64,000 nucleotides of DNA from Ruegeria sp. HKCCSA071 (lineage in GTDB: Bacteria > Pseudomonadota > Alphaproteobacteria > Rhodobacterales > Rhodobacteraceae): positions 62,001 through 126,000 of the forward strand of contig NZ_JAEDOX010000010.1 in assembly GCF_017872555.1 (NCBI RefSeq), given 5' to 3'. Below are positions 17,750-26,785 of this stretch, one piece after another; position 1 is the stretch's first letter; every line of letters starts with the position of its first letter. The notes below the pieces were generated by a model. That model worked only from the letters and a program-made list of their open reading frames with translations. It was not told where the DNA came from and ran no database searches. Both the position numbers and the translations under genes were made by a program.

Positions 17750-18834
17750 GCGGCGCCGATGACGACAGCGACAAGTCATACGAGCCGACGCCGCAAAAGC
17801 TCCAGAAAGCCCGTGAAAAGGGTGAAGTTCCCAAGTCCAACGACTTGTCGGTAGTCGCGGCATATACCGGACTGCTGATCGCATTGTTGGCGGCAGGGCA
17901 GTACGCGGTCGCGCAATTGGGAACTCTGTTCATGGTCCTTATGGACCAATCCGACCAGATCGCGAACCTTCTGAAAACCGGACCTGCGGCAGCAACGGTT
18001 GCCGAAATTCTGAGTAGCGCATTGCCACCCATTGCCTTGTTATTCTGCCTGCCAGCGGTGGCCGTTCTGTTAAACCTGATTGCTCAGCGCACGCTGGTGT
18101 TCGCCCCCAGCAAACTGAAGCCAAAGCTTTCGCGGATATCCCTTGTTTCGAATGCAAAAAACAAGTTCGGGCGCGGTGGTTTGTTCGAGTTTGCCAAGAG
18201 TACAACCAAACTGGTGATCTACAGCCTGTGCCTCGCACTTTTCATCAAGTCGAACCTGGCCGAAATTCTGTCTGCCAGCGCGGCCCCGGCAACGTCATCC
18301 ATACTGCTGATGATGAACCTGTTGTTTCGCTTCCTGTTCATTGTGGTTGCCATCGCCCTGTGCATCGGCGTAATCGACTTTCTGTGGCAATACGCCGAGC
18401 ACATGCGCAAGAACCGCATGTCGCGTAAAGAGCTCCAGGATGAAACTAAGGACGCCGAAGGCGACCCGTATGTAAAGCAACACCGACGTCAACGTGCACA
18501 GGAGATCGCCTCGAGCCAGATGATGGCAGATGTTCCGGGCGCGGATGTTGTCATCGTAAATCCCACCCATTTTGCCGTTGCGCTGAAATGGTCGAGGGCT
18601 ACAGGCAGTGCTCCTGTTTGTGTCGCCAAGGGTACGGATGCAGTGGCCTCTTCCATCCGTTCTGCTGCGGGTCAGGCTGGCGTTCCTATACACTCGGACC
18701 CTCCGACGGCGCGTGCGCTTCACGCAACTGTCAACATCGGGCAGGAGATCGCCGAAGAGCATTATCGCCCCGTTGCCGCTGCAATCAGGTTCGCCGAAGC
18801 GATGCGGAAACGTGCAAAGGAGCAGATCCGATGA
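17746..18834 (+). CDS. flhB: Flagellar export switch protein FlhB
   Basis: A 362-residue protein starting MSGADDDSDKSYEPTPQKLQKAREKG. Four membrane helices are followed by a cytoplasmic domain with the self-cleavage motif NPTH (Asn at about residue 272), which governs the switch from rod/hook to filament export. The start at 17746 overlaps fliR by four bases. The reading frame is intact. Confidence 0.96.
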   Translation: MSGADDDSDKSYEPTPQKLQKAREKGEVPKSNDLSVVAAYTGLLIALLAAGQYAVAQLGTLFMVLMDQSDQIANLLKTGPAAATVAEILSSALPPIALLFCLPAVAVLLNLIAQRTLVFAPSKLKPKLSRISLVSNAKNKFGRGGLFEFAKSTTKLVIYSLCLALFIKSNLAEILSASAAPATSSILLMMNLLFRFLFIVVAIALCIGVIDFLWQYAEHMRKNRMSRKELQDETKDAEGDPYVKQHRRQRAQEIASSQMMADVPGADVVIVNPTHFAVALKWSRATGSAPVCVAKGTDAVASSIRSAAGQAGVPIHSDPPTARALHATVNIGQEIAEEHYRPVAAAIRFAEAMRKRAKEQIR

Positions 18835-19106
18835 AGGACACTCAGTTAAGCGGACTGGAAACAATAGCCGACGTCGGTTTCCAGAAGCAATTTCAGACAC
18901 TCCGCCCGATCCTCGAGGCCGAGGTCAGAATTCAGCACCAATTGGAGAAACTGGATCATCAGCTTGACCAGATGCGCAAAGCCAGCGGTTTGACTGAAGG
19001 ATATCAGATATCGGGGGGCCCACGCTCTCTCCTATGCAGATCTCGGAAAATGAAAGTGTCGCGCTGCCACTTACGGCAACCGACCCGGCATTCAAGGCAG
19101 CCCTGA
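18831..19106 (+). pseudogene. Small FlhB-downstream ORF, 3' end probably lost in a deletion
   Basis: The ATG at 18831 overlaps the flhB stop (ATGA). The first about 65 residues are a charged helical protein (ETIADVGFQKQFQTLRPILE and onward to EGYQISGG), typical of the short hypothetical gene that follows flhB in this group. From about 19014 the frame reads into unrelated, Arg/Cys-rich residues and stops at 19106. That stretch overlaps the start of the flgL fragment in a different frame. I infer that the original 3' end was removed by a deletion joining this gene to flgL. Confidence 0.55.
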
Positions 19107-19447
19107 GGGATGTTGCGGTAGCAGCATTAGCCACCGACAATACGTTGGCTCTTTCTTCCGACCAGCGCACCGCCCTGTTCACGCAGCTGGGCGTCGATCT
19201 GGCCAACGCACAGGATGCCACGGTAAACCTGCGGGCTCAGGTCGGCAGCGCCGAGGCCCGCATCGAACAAGCCGCTACGCGAAATTCGATGGCCCGAACC
19301 AGTCTGGAATTCAGCCGGAACGAACTGATCGCGGCCGATCCTTATGAAACAGCGGCGAAATTGCAAACGGTGCAGTTTCAGTTGGAAAGCCTCTATTCGG
19401 TAACCGTTCGCAATGCGAACCTTTCGCTGGTGAATTTCCTGAGATGA
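19019..19447 (+). pseudogene. flgL: Flagellar hook-associated protein FlgL, C-terminal fragment
   Basis: The frame encodes only the C-terminal part of a FlgL/flagellin-type protein: a helix beginning QLGVDLANAQDATVNLRAQV and the end ETAAKLQTVQFQLESLYSVT..SLVNFLR, which is the D0/D1 C-terminal coiled coil. The first in-frame ATG (19034) would give 137 residues, against about 330 for intact proteins of this group. The N-terminal D0 helix needed for assembly is missing. The stop overlaps the flgI start by four bases, the native flgL-flgI junction. flgE and flgK, expected just upstream, are absent. Confidence 0.75.
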
Positions 19448-20538
19448 GGGCGCTGATACTTCTCCTGATTCTTCTTCCCGGTATGGCCTGGGCGGGGGCA
19501 ATCCGCCTCAAGGACCTCGTCGATTTCGACGGTGTCCGAGGTAATGATCTTGTGGGTTATGGCCTTGTCGTTGGTTTAAACGGAACCGGTGACGGATTGC
19601 GCAACTCTCCTTTCACCGAAGAGATCATGTCCAACATCCTGGAGCGTTTGGGTGTCAACGTAACGGGCGAGGATTTCCGGCCAAAGAATGTTGCAGCCGT
19701 TCTGGTGACAGCCAGTCTCCCGCCTTTTGCCAGAGTCGGCGGCCAAATCGATGTGACGGTTTCGGCGATAGGCGATTCAAACAGCTTGTTAGGTGGGACA
19801 CTGGTTATGACCCCGCTGAACGCAGCAGACGGGCAAATCTATGCGGTTGCACAGGGCACAATCCTTGCAGGTGGCGTTTTGGCTGAAGGAGAGGCCGCGT
19901 CGGTCGTGCGCGGCGTGCCAACTTCGGGTGTGATCCCGTCCGGCGCGCGTGTTGAGCGTGAAATTGAGTTCGACTTGTCAACTCTGACCCAAATGCGCCT
20001 GGCATTGAGAGAGCCTGATTTCACCACGGCCGCGCGAATTGAATTTGCCATAAACACCGAGTTCAACAGAGCTGTGGCAATTATGCGCGATTCAGGCACG
20101 GTTGACCTCAACATTGCTGCAACTCAGGCAGCGTCAACGGCCCATGCCATCGGGCGTATCGAGAATATTCTGGTCGAGCCGGAAGCAAAGGCGCGTGTGG
20201 TAGTCGATCAGCGGTCTGGCACCATTGTCATGGGACAAGAGGTTCGGATATCGCGTGTGGCTGTCTCTCAGGGCAATCTGACCCTGACAGTTCAGGAAGC
20301 GCCGATTGCCGTGCAACCCAACCCGTTTGCCAGGGGCGAAACAGTGGTCGTTCCGCGCACTATTGCAGGGATCGAAGAGGAAGAAGGAACCGGCCTTGCC
20401 GAAATCCCCGAAGCTACGACCTTGTCCGAGGTTGTCGCAGGTCTGAATGCGCTGGGGGTATCGCCCCAGGATATGATCGATATTCTGAAAACCATCAAAG
20501 CGGCGGGCGCCTTGCACGCAGAATTTGTTGTCAGGTAG
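19444..20538 (+). CDS. flgI: Flagellar P-ring protein FlgI
   Basis: A 364-residue exported protein: signal peptide ending about GMAWAGA, then IRLKDLVDFDGVRGNDLVGYGLVVGLNGTGD, the FlgI signature, and a C-terminus LHAEFVVR. It forms the periplasmic P-ring around the flagellar rod. Length is normal and no lesion is visible. It is the last flagellar gene in the window; the next gene is convergent. Confidence 0.95.
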   Translation: MRALILLLILLPGMAWAGAIRLKDLVDFDGVRGNDLVGYGLVVGLNGTGDGLRNSPFTEEIMSNILERLGVNVTGEDFRPKNVAAVLVTASLPPFARVGGQIDVTVSAIGDSNSLLGGTLVMTPLNAADGQIYAVAQGTILAGGVLAEGEAASVVRGVPTSGVIPSGARVEREIEFDLSTLTQMRLALREPDFTTAARIEFAINTEFNRAVAIMRDSGTVDLNIAATQAASTAHAIGRIENILVEPEAKARVVVDQRSGTIVMGQEVRISRVAVSQGNLTLTVQEAPIAVQPNPFARGETVVVPRTIAGIEEEEGTGLAEIPEATTLSEVVAGLNALGVSPQDMIDILKTIKAAGALHAEFVVR

Positions 20539-20591
20539 CCGATATCGTTAGTCCAAAGGGCCTGACGCAAACACGCCCGTGACGTTAAGGC

Positions 20592-21236
20592 CTATTTCGA
20601 CTTCCAGCTGTCCAGCCAGCGCTGAAATCTGTTTCGGCGTTCTTCAATCGCGTCACCGGCAGCATAAAAGCCGTCTTCCACATTCTCGATCATCGGATCA
20701 ATTCGGGCCTTTCGGAACCTGCGCCAGCGCACCCAAACCGCCCAGACCAGCGCGGCAAAAATTGTCAGGAAAATGATGTTGAACCAGGGAATGACCTGCA
20801 CATCCGGCCCTTCCACATGTTTGATGAAAATGGCGTTGGGGAAGATCGACATGAACTCGTTTCGCCATCCGTAATGAGTTACGACCACCCATTTCGGGTT
20901 TTCTTTGGTCGATTTCGCATCATTGGCTTCAGTGTAAAGGTTCGCTGTGTCGAACTTGAAATAAGGTGGCCACCCCCACCCGGTGTCTTCGTTTCGGTAC
21001 ACGATCGGCTTGCCATTTTCGCGCACGGCCTGAATGAATTGCACATCCCGGTTGGACAGGCTGGTGGATTGGTCTTCGGGTTCAGACCAGAAAATCCGCG
21101 TCCAGTCGTTCAGATCCTGTCGCTCTTCGTAGGTGTTTACGATGCGCACAATGTCATGCTGGGGCAGAGAATATTGCAGGATCACGGCAATCGTACCCCA
21201 GAAAATGATAATGAACGCCCATTTCACATAGGCCAT
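20592..21236 (-). CDS. DUF1523 family membrane protein
   Basis: A 214-residue protein with an N-terminal helix (FIIIFWGTIAVILQYSL), a periplasmic region with several Trp and Tyr (DTGWGWPPYFKFDTANLY), a second membrane helix (about 150-170, WFNIIFLTIFAALVWAVWV) and a basic cytoplasmic tail. This matches DUF1523, common in Rhodobacteraceae and of unknown function. It is the last gene of the leftward operon that begins at 28246, ten bases after the 88-residue gene. Confidence 0.78.
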   Translation of the reverse strand: MAYVKWAFIIIFWGTIAVILQYSLPQHDIVRIVNTYEERQDLNDWTRIFWSEPEDQSTSLSNRDVQFIQAVRENGKPIVYRNEDTGWGWPPYFKFDTANLYTEANDAKSTKENPKWVVVTHYGWRNEFMSIFPNAIFIKHVEGPDVQVIPWFNIIFLTIFAALVWAVWVRWRRFRKARIDPMIENVEDGFYAAGDAIEERRNRFQRWLDSWKSK

Positions 21237-21246
21237 GCCTAAACCC

Positions 21247-21513
21247 TCACATGTAATTCACGATGTAGATCAGCGCGCCAATCGCCACCCACGGCACGAT
21301 ATAGACACCCAGGATCAGTTTACGCCGAAACGAGTTGTCATACACATGCAATCCGCGTTCGACAAAGGCGTCCTTATTGCCCGTCTTGCCCTTTTCGTCC
21401 CACCAGCTTTCCAGTTTACGACGGCGTATCCCGCGCGAGTAGAAAGACAGCGCGACATAGGCGATCGTCTGGATCACCAACAAGATCAGCAAAAGGCGCA
21501 ATAACCCGAACAT
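21247..21513 (-). CDS. Small two-helix membrane protein, unknown function
   Basis: An 88-residue protein: membrane helix 1 (about 3-25), a basic and acidic loop (RRRKLESWWDEKGKTGNKDAF), and helix 2 (about 67-85). Both termini are predicted on the same side. It begins one base after the stop of the 445-residue gene, so translation is likely coupled. No named family recognised. Confidence 0.72.
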   Translation of the reverse strand: MFGLLRLLLILLVIQTIAYVALSFYSRGIRRRKLESWWDEKGKTGNKDAFVERGLHVYDNSFRRKLILGVYIVPWVAIGALIYIVNYM

Positions 21514-21514
21514 T

Positions 21515-22852
21515 TCAGCCTTTCCTTACCGAACCCCACGGACCGACCCGCGCGATAATGTCATCGCTGACCCGGTCTTCACCGCTCATATCCGGCTCAT
21601 GGCCGAACAGCGCGGCACGGGCCCCTTGCTTGTCCACCTGATACTCGCGCGCGAGGAAGTCGGCAACATAGGCTTTCTTGCTCTCGGACCATCTGGAATA
21701 GGTGCTATAGAACAGCTCTTTGTGGCAGATGAACATCTGGCGTGGATCCAGCGGGGCCAATTCGGCCAGCAGCATGTTCACCAGATCACGGTTCGGCGTG
21801 TCAGCGGCGCGCAAAGTGTAGAAATAGGCCGGATGATCCGACGTGATACGCGGCCACGGCCCCCCGTCGCTTGCCCAGCGCAGCAGTTGCGCAATGCCGT
21901 GATAGGCTTCGGGTAAGCGATCCGAGTGATTGCGCGCCAACCGCCGCATATCGCTTCGGTCCAGTCCGGTCAGGTCGACATCTGCATCCGCCGCCGCATC
22001 GACAGTCAGGAAATCCATCTTCTGCTGCAGGATCGCGGCGGCATCCACGCCGCGCGCTTTGACGATGGGTTCGACCAGATCGTTGTAATCCAGAAACTTG
22101 GCAATCTGGTTTCGCTGCGACGGGTCAAAAACGTATTTGATCGGCAAATCGTCAGGCATTTCACCCATGCAGATCGCCGCCGGGTGGTCCAGATCCGGGA
22201 ACAGGTACAGCCCGCCGAAATGCGCTGTCCAGAAGTTGCGTTGCTCAAAATCCGTGTGGCGCAGATGGACGGGGTTGCGCGTGACGTCGCCGGTTTCTTT
22301 GGCGGTCTCGATCATCCTGGCGATCAACACATCGTCGAACCAGGCGTCCTCGGCGGTTTTGAATTGTTCGACCATGCCCGCCAATTGCTGCGCCTTACGC
22401 AAGGTGCCGCCTGCCGTGTCGGCCTCAATCTCGATTTTGCGCAGATTGAACAGATCGCGGGGACCGCTGAGCTTGAAGACCGAGTTCACCAGCTCTCCGG
22501 CCACGGCATCGGTGGCGGTCAGGGCGAACAGCTGCGCTTCGTTCATCTCGATGAATTCCCGCAGGATATCGCGAGAGGTCGAGAATTTGACGTTCAGCAA
22601 AGGCGCGCGTTTCTGCTCGGTCGTCAGCAGGATGAACTGCCGGTTGACCCCGTTGGGGTTGAGGTAGAGCTCGTCATCCAACTCAATCCCCACCTCCGGC
22701 GAATAGCCCGAGATATCGACATGAAAATCCGAAAGCTGAGTGGTCTTGCCCGCCAGATGCTGCAGCGCGCGGTTATATCGCTCGACCAGAGCCGGGCTGG
22801 AGATGTGGACGAGGTTGCCGAACATCAGGCCTTTTTCGATGAGGCGGATCAT
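21515..22852 (-). CDS. Conserved protein of unknown function in the AAA+ operon
   Basis: A 445-residue soluble protein starting MIRLIEKGLMFGNLVHISSP. There is no signal peptide or membrane helix. It has mixed alpha/beta character with segments such as FILLTTEQKRAPLLNVKFSTSRD and QMFICHKELFYSTYSRWSESK. I believe relatives are widespread in Rhodobacterales as an uncharacterised DUF (possibly DUF6638, from memory and not certain). The start overlaps the upstream stop by four bases (ATGA). It probably works with the AAA+ ATPase encoded one gene upstream. Confidence 0.75.
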   Translation of the reverse strand: MIRLIEKGLMFGNLVHISSPALVERYNRALQHLAGKTTQLSDFHVDISGYSPEVGIELDDELYLNPNGVNRQFILLTTEQKRAPLLNVKFSTSRDILREFIEMNEAQLFALTATDAVAGELVNSVFKLSGPRDLFNLRKIEIEADTAGGTLRKAQQLAGMVEQFKTAEDAWFDDVLIARMIETAKETGDVTRNPVHLRHTDFEQRNFWTAHFGGLYLFPDLDHPAAICMGEMPDDLPIKYVFDPSQRNQIAKFLDYNDLVEPIVKARGVDAAAILQQKMDFLTVDAAADADVDLTGLDRSDMRRLARNHSDRLPEAYHGIAQLLRWASDGGPWPRITSDHPAYFYTLRAADTPNRDLVNMLLAELAPLDPRQMFICHKELFYSTYSRWSESKKAYVADFLAREYQVDKQGARAALFGHEPDMSGEDRVSDDIIARVGPWGSVRKG

Positions 22853-23679
22853 ATTGGGCGTCCAAACTTTAGATCAAGATACATCAAGGCGGCAAACAAA
22901 CCTTCATCTTCGTACTTTGCTTTCGAAACCGGCCCCGCTTTATCAACAAGAGATACTAACTCAGCTATGTGCTTATGAAGACGAACTAGCCTATCAGACG
23001 GTTCAATATCTTCTTCTGGAAAATCATCTGGGCTCAGCGAACCGACCACCTGCACAAGACCGGCTAGGAGTTTTTTTGTAGCCAGCTCCCTTAAGTCTCG
23101 ACCACTTGCCACATTGAAGGAGAGATGGTCCATCAACCTCACCTCCACTGTTCCACTAGATTGTGAGGAGAATTTCTGAGGCGAAATGAATAGCTCTACA
23201 AGGGCCTCGTGTATATGCGAACACAGTTCTTGTGCCTGAGATTGGGCGTATGCCTGATTTCTTTGTTCTCTTTCATCTCTATAGATCTCGTACTGCAATT
23301 CAGAGATTTTAACTTGCTCAGCATTTGCTTTCGCAATCTCTTGTGTTGCCGCTCGTTGTTCTTCCATTTCTTCTTTCTGAAGGGCCAAAACACGTCTTTG
23401 CTCACCAAGCTCAACTGATTGCAACAATACAGTCGCTATTAGCCAAATGAACGCAAACACTCCTGCTAAACCTGCAAGCGTATCTCCCACCTCATTTGGT
23501 GGAGCAGCGTAGAGGTGTCGCCATTTTGGAGGACAGTCACCTTTCGGAAACAGATCGCCATTGCACGTCGGTGCCAACCCAAACCAAACGATCATTGCGA
23601 TGAAACCCATTGTCGCTAAACAAGCCCACATGATGGGGTTGCCAAAGCGCCAAAAACTGGGTCGTTCGACAGGGTCCAT
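22849..23679 (-). CDS. Membrane-anchored coiled-coil protein inserted in the AAA+ operon
   Basis: A 276-residue protein: membrane helix 1 (about 13-34), a short periplasmic loop with two Cys (TCNGDLFPKGDCPPKW), helix 2 (about 65-88, DTLAGLAGVFAFIWLIATVLLQ), a coiled coil (about 90-145) and a C-terminal helical domain. The PNEVGDTLAGLAG-helix-coiled coil pattern belongs to a family scattered among bacterial mobile or accessory regions. Base composition is visibly AT-richer than both neighbours. It abuts the ATPase stop and overlaps the next gene by four bases. Confidence 0.75.
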   Translation of the reverse strand: MDPVERPSFWRFGNPIMWACLATMGFIAMIVWFGLAPTCNGDLFPKGDCPPKWRHLYAAPPNEVGDTLAGLAGVFAFIWLIATVLLQSVELGEQRRVLALQKEEMEEQRAATQEIAKANAEQVKISELQYEIYRDEREQRNQAYAQSQAQELCSHIHEALVELFISPQKFSSQSSGTVEVRLMDHLSFNVASGRDLRELATKKLLAGLVQVVGSLSPDDFPEEDIEPSDRLVRLHKHIAELVSLVDKAGPVSKAKYEDEGLFAALMYLDLKFGRPI

Positions 23680-25611
23680 TTACCCCTTCCCCTCCAGATA
23701 CCGCCGCTTGGCCTCTTCCATCCGGCCCATCTCACGCACCGCGTTTTCGATGGCGACCTCGTCGCTCTTGTCGGCATAGCGGAATTCGCTGTCGGCGTAG
23801 CGGTTGATTTCCTGCATCACCATCTCAACCGTGATCGGCTGGCGCAGGTCCTCGATCATCGCTCTCTTCGTATCGTAGTCGCGGAACAGGAACAGGTCGG
23901 GGTTTTCCATCCACTCATCGGGCAGTTCGAAATCCATCGCGCGGACCTTGACCGCGTCGGTGATGTTCTTGATCGCACGGCCGGTAAAGCGCTCATCCGC
24001 CTGCTGGATCGCCTTGAGGTAGGTGCCCAGCTTGGCAATTGTGTCCATCTGACCGATCTTGCCAGACACCCGGTCATAGACCTGCAACAAGGCGTCCTCA
24101 TGCGGGCGGGAATGGCTTTCGAAACTGGCGGCGACGGCCTTTTTGATCTCCTGCGCGGCATAGGCTTCGTGTTCACCCAGCGGGATGTCGTGGTTGCGGC
24201 CCATCAACAGGTGCAAGATGTCGATGTAGTCCTCACGCGTTTGCGGCCCGTCCACCAGAAACCGCGCGCCTGCCCGCTGGCGCAGGGCGTCGTCCACATT
24301 CTCGGGGTAGTTCGAGAACATGCCAAAGGTGCAGTTGCCGCGCACGACAGTGTTGGCGCCCGCAAAGCTCTCCATCAGCACGGCGGTGATTTCCAACTGC
24401 CCGGCTGACGACTGCCGGTCGCCGCGCTTGCCCGCCAACTGGTCGATATCGTCGATGGTGCCGAACCCGATGACCGAGGGGTCGATGATCGTGTTGATAA
24501 AGGCCTTGGCGTTTTGGCCGGATTTGCCCTGATAGCTGTCGATATTGTCGGTGCTCAGATTCTGATAGCGGAACGGATAGCCCGCGTTCTGGCAATAGTC
24601 ATTGATCAGCCCGGCCATCATCTGGATCAGGGTGGTCTTGCCGGTGCCCGGCTTGCCATCGCCCATGAAGGTAAAGATGAACCCGCCAAGTTCAGCAAAC
24701 GGGTTCAGACGGCGGTCGAAATCATAGGCCATCACCATCTTGGCCAGCTTCATCGCCTGATATTTGGCGATATGGTTGCCCACCACTTCATTCGGCTTCT
24801 TGAACGTCATGGTCAAGGTGGTGGATTTTGCCTTGGAGGTCGGCTCGAACCCCCGGATCGTCAGATCATCGGCCTCGATATGCCAGGCTGCGTTCTGGAA
24901 CGGGGCCAGATGACCTGCGGACCCTGCGCGCAGGGCTGACTTCTCCATCAGTTGCTCGGCATAGGCACTGGCGGCGGCGATCAGATGTGCATCGTCCGAG
25001 GCGTGTTTGGCCAGCGTCTGGTCCAGCTCCCACAGCGCGCCGTGCAAGGCGAGCTGGCCATTGTCTGTCAGGACCTCTTCGATCTCACCAATATCAACCG
25101 TGGTCTCACCCAGATGCGAGGATAACAGATAAGCCAGCGCATTGCCGAACGTGTGTAACGAGATCAGCGCTTCGGCTGTCAGAACCTCTGAAAACTCGGT
25201 CTTCCGCGCGGCGGGCAGATCTCCGGCCAGGTTCGCGCGTTTCAGATCGGCAAGCGGGGTCTGTTCCGCATAAGTATCGGCCACGGCCAGAGCGATTGCG
25301 ATGGCGCGGCGGATCGCCTGTTGAGCCGTCGCTTGCGGCGGTGAGACCAAAGCATCACCATCGTCCGAGGCTTCGATCCTCTCAACCAGATGCACCCCGT
25401 CTGCGCGCACGGTCCGGCGTGTCACCAACCCCGGTGTCGTCGAGCGAAACCGCCGACCAGTCGAAACACCTGGTGAGCGTTCAACGGTGGATTCCACGGC
25501 TTTGGCGATCCGCGGCGCATGTTCGAACCCGCTCAGCAAAGCGGTCGCTGCCGGATAATGCTTGCGAATGTCGTCTTCGCGCAATTCCATCTGATCTGAC
25601 GTCAAACTCAT
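23680..25611 (-). CDS. AAA+ ATPase, central gene of an uncharacterised operon
   Basis: A 643-residue protein with an N-terminal helical region (about 1-300) and a AAA+ module: Walker A GDGKPGTGKTT (317-327), Walker B FGTIDDID (383-390), a sensor-1-like segment MFSNYPENVDDALRQRAGARF (about 431-451) with arginine-finger candidates, and a helical lid. The nearest architecture is the MoxR/spastin type rather than a protease or helicase. It precedes the membrane coiled-coil gene directly. Substrate unknown; a chaperone-like or remodelling role is an inference. Confidence 0.82.
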   Translation of the reverse strand: MSLTSDQMELREDDIRKHYPAATALLSGFEHAPRIAKAVESTVERSPGVSTGRRFRSTTPGLVTRRTVRADGVHLVERIEASDDGDALVSPPQATAQQAIRRAIAIALAVADTYAEQTPLADLKRANLAGDLPAARKTEFSEVLTAEALISLHTFGNALAYLLSSHLGETTVDIGEIEEVLTDNGQLALHGALWELDQTLAKHASDDAHLIAAASAYAEQLMEKSALRAGSAGHLAPFQNAAWHIEADDLTIRGFEPTSKAKSTTLTMTFKKPNEVVGNHIAKYQAMKLAKMVMAYDFDRRLNPFAELGGFIFTFMGDGKPGTGKTTLIQMMAGLINDYCQNAGYPFRYQNLSTDNIDSYQGKSGQNAKAFINTIIDPSVIGFGTIDDIDQLAGKRGDRQSSAGQLEITAVLMESFAGANTVVRGNCTFGMFSNYPENVDDALRQRAGARFLVDGPQTREDYIDILHLLMGRNHDIPLGEHEAYAAQEIKKAVAASFESHSRPHEDALLQVYDRVSGKIGQMDTIAKLGTYLKAIQQADERFTGRAIKNITDAVKVRAMDFELPDEWMENPDLFLFRDYDTKRAMIEDLRQPITVEMVMQEINRYADSEFRYADKSDEVAIENAVREMGRMEEAKRRYLEGKG

Positions 25612-25666
25612 CTCAAAAACCGCCCTTGCTTCATCTTTTCAAAAATACTCTCGCCGAAGGCGAAAA

Positions 25667-26785
25667 TTAGTACCTCAAAACCTGCCCCGCATTGCTGACG
25701 ACGAACTTGCGCACATCGGCAAAACCCGGCGGGTTGCGTTCGGCCAGCACCTGAAACGGGCGCTGTGGCAGGATGATCGACCGTTGGGTACGGGTGGCCC
25801 CGGTCTCGGCCCCCTGCCCGCCAAAAGGATCCAGCGCAAAAACCTCACGCTCGACAGTTGAAAACCAGCCGGCGCGTTCCTCGATGACCTCTTCGCTGTG
25901 CAGCTCTTCGGTGGTCCAGGCCAGCGCCCAATCCTGACCTTGCGGGGATTGCGCATCCTCCAGCACCTGCCGCAAGGGGCCGGATTGTTCGGTAAACGCC
26001 GAAGAATACATCGGCCCCACATGGATGCGACGCAGGTGTTTGGGGTGCAGGTCATCGAAATCCTGATCAAAGCCCTTGGCTATGGTCACCAGTTTCAGCC
26101 CGCCCAAAGACTGCGCCATCAGATGCGCCTGCACTTCGGGCCAGCGGCGTTGATCCTTGGGCAGGGCGGATTTGCCTGTGTCCTCCAGCTGCATCAGATA
26201 TATGACGGGCAGGTTGACCTGACTGTCATAGACCGCCCAGTGGATCATGAACTTGCGCCGCTCGCCCTCATTCCCGATCCAGTGGCATTCGGGATCGTTC
26301 CGGGCCCAGAACAGCTGACCTTTTAGCAACTCTTCGTAATAGAGCCTTTGCGACAGCGCGAATTGCAGCTTGGTGGGGATTTCCCGGTCACCAATGATCG
26401 TGCGGACCATGTCGGTTTTCAGGTCATCTTCCGAGGGCATATTCGCCAGATGCACCTGTGCCTGCTGCGCGTCATTGGCCATGGTCAGCAACTCGGCCGC
26501 CACCGGAAACCCGCTGTCGCGCTTGTCCATGGCGAGGCTGCCAAAGAACCGCCCTGTATCGCGCCCAACCAGAAGGTATTTCATGCTAAGCGCGCGAAAG
26601 GTGTAGAGCAGCCCCGAGAGGTAGCGCGACACGATCCGCACCTCTTGCTTGCTGATCGCGCCCTCGGCCTCCATCGTCGCGGCCACGCGCAGCAGGTGGA
26701 CAGTGATCACCTCAAATTTGCGGAAATAGCGACGCGAGGCGAAGGTGTCGGTCAGGCCGACATGGTCTTGGGTGGGGTCAGTCAT
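25667..26785 (-). CDS. Conserved protein of unknown function in the AAA+ operon
   Basis: A 372-residue soluble protein, helical in its first half (RRYFRKFEVITVHLLRVAATMEAEG and onward) and beta-rich later (CHWIGNEGERRKFMIHWAVYDSQVNLPVIYLMQLE). No signal or membrane helix, no recognised motif. It overlaps the upstream inserted gene by eight bases and is followed by the ATPase gene after 55 bases. Base composition resembles the core genes of the operon. Confidence 0.72.
   Translation of the reverse strand: MTDPTQDHVGLTDTFASRRYFRKFEVITVHLLRVAATMEAEGAISKQEVRIVSRYLSGLLYTFRALSMKYLLVGRDTGRFFGSLAMDKRDSGFPVAAELLTMANDAQQAQVHLANMPSEDDLKTDMVRTIIGDREIPTKLQFALSQRLYYEELLKGQLFWARNDPECHWIGNEGERRKFMIHWAVYDSQVNLPVIYLMQLEDTGKSALPKDQRRWPEVQAHLMAQSLGGLKLVTIAKGFDQDFDDLHPKHLRRIHVGPMYSSAFTEQSGPLRQVLEDAQSPQGQDWALAWTTEELHSEEVIEERAGWFSTVEREVFALDPFGGQGAETGATRTQRSIILPQRPFQVLAERNPPGFADVRKFVVSNAGQVLRY

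Noticed and set aside
21926..22978. A 350-codon rightward open frame.
   Set aside because: Antisense to the 445-residue gene, which overlaps its neighbours in operon fashion; the shadow frame has no domain or ribosome-binding site.
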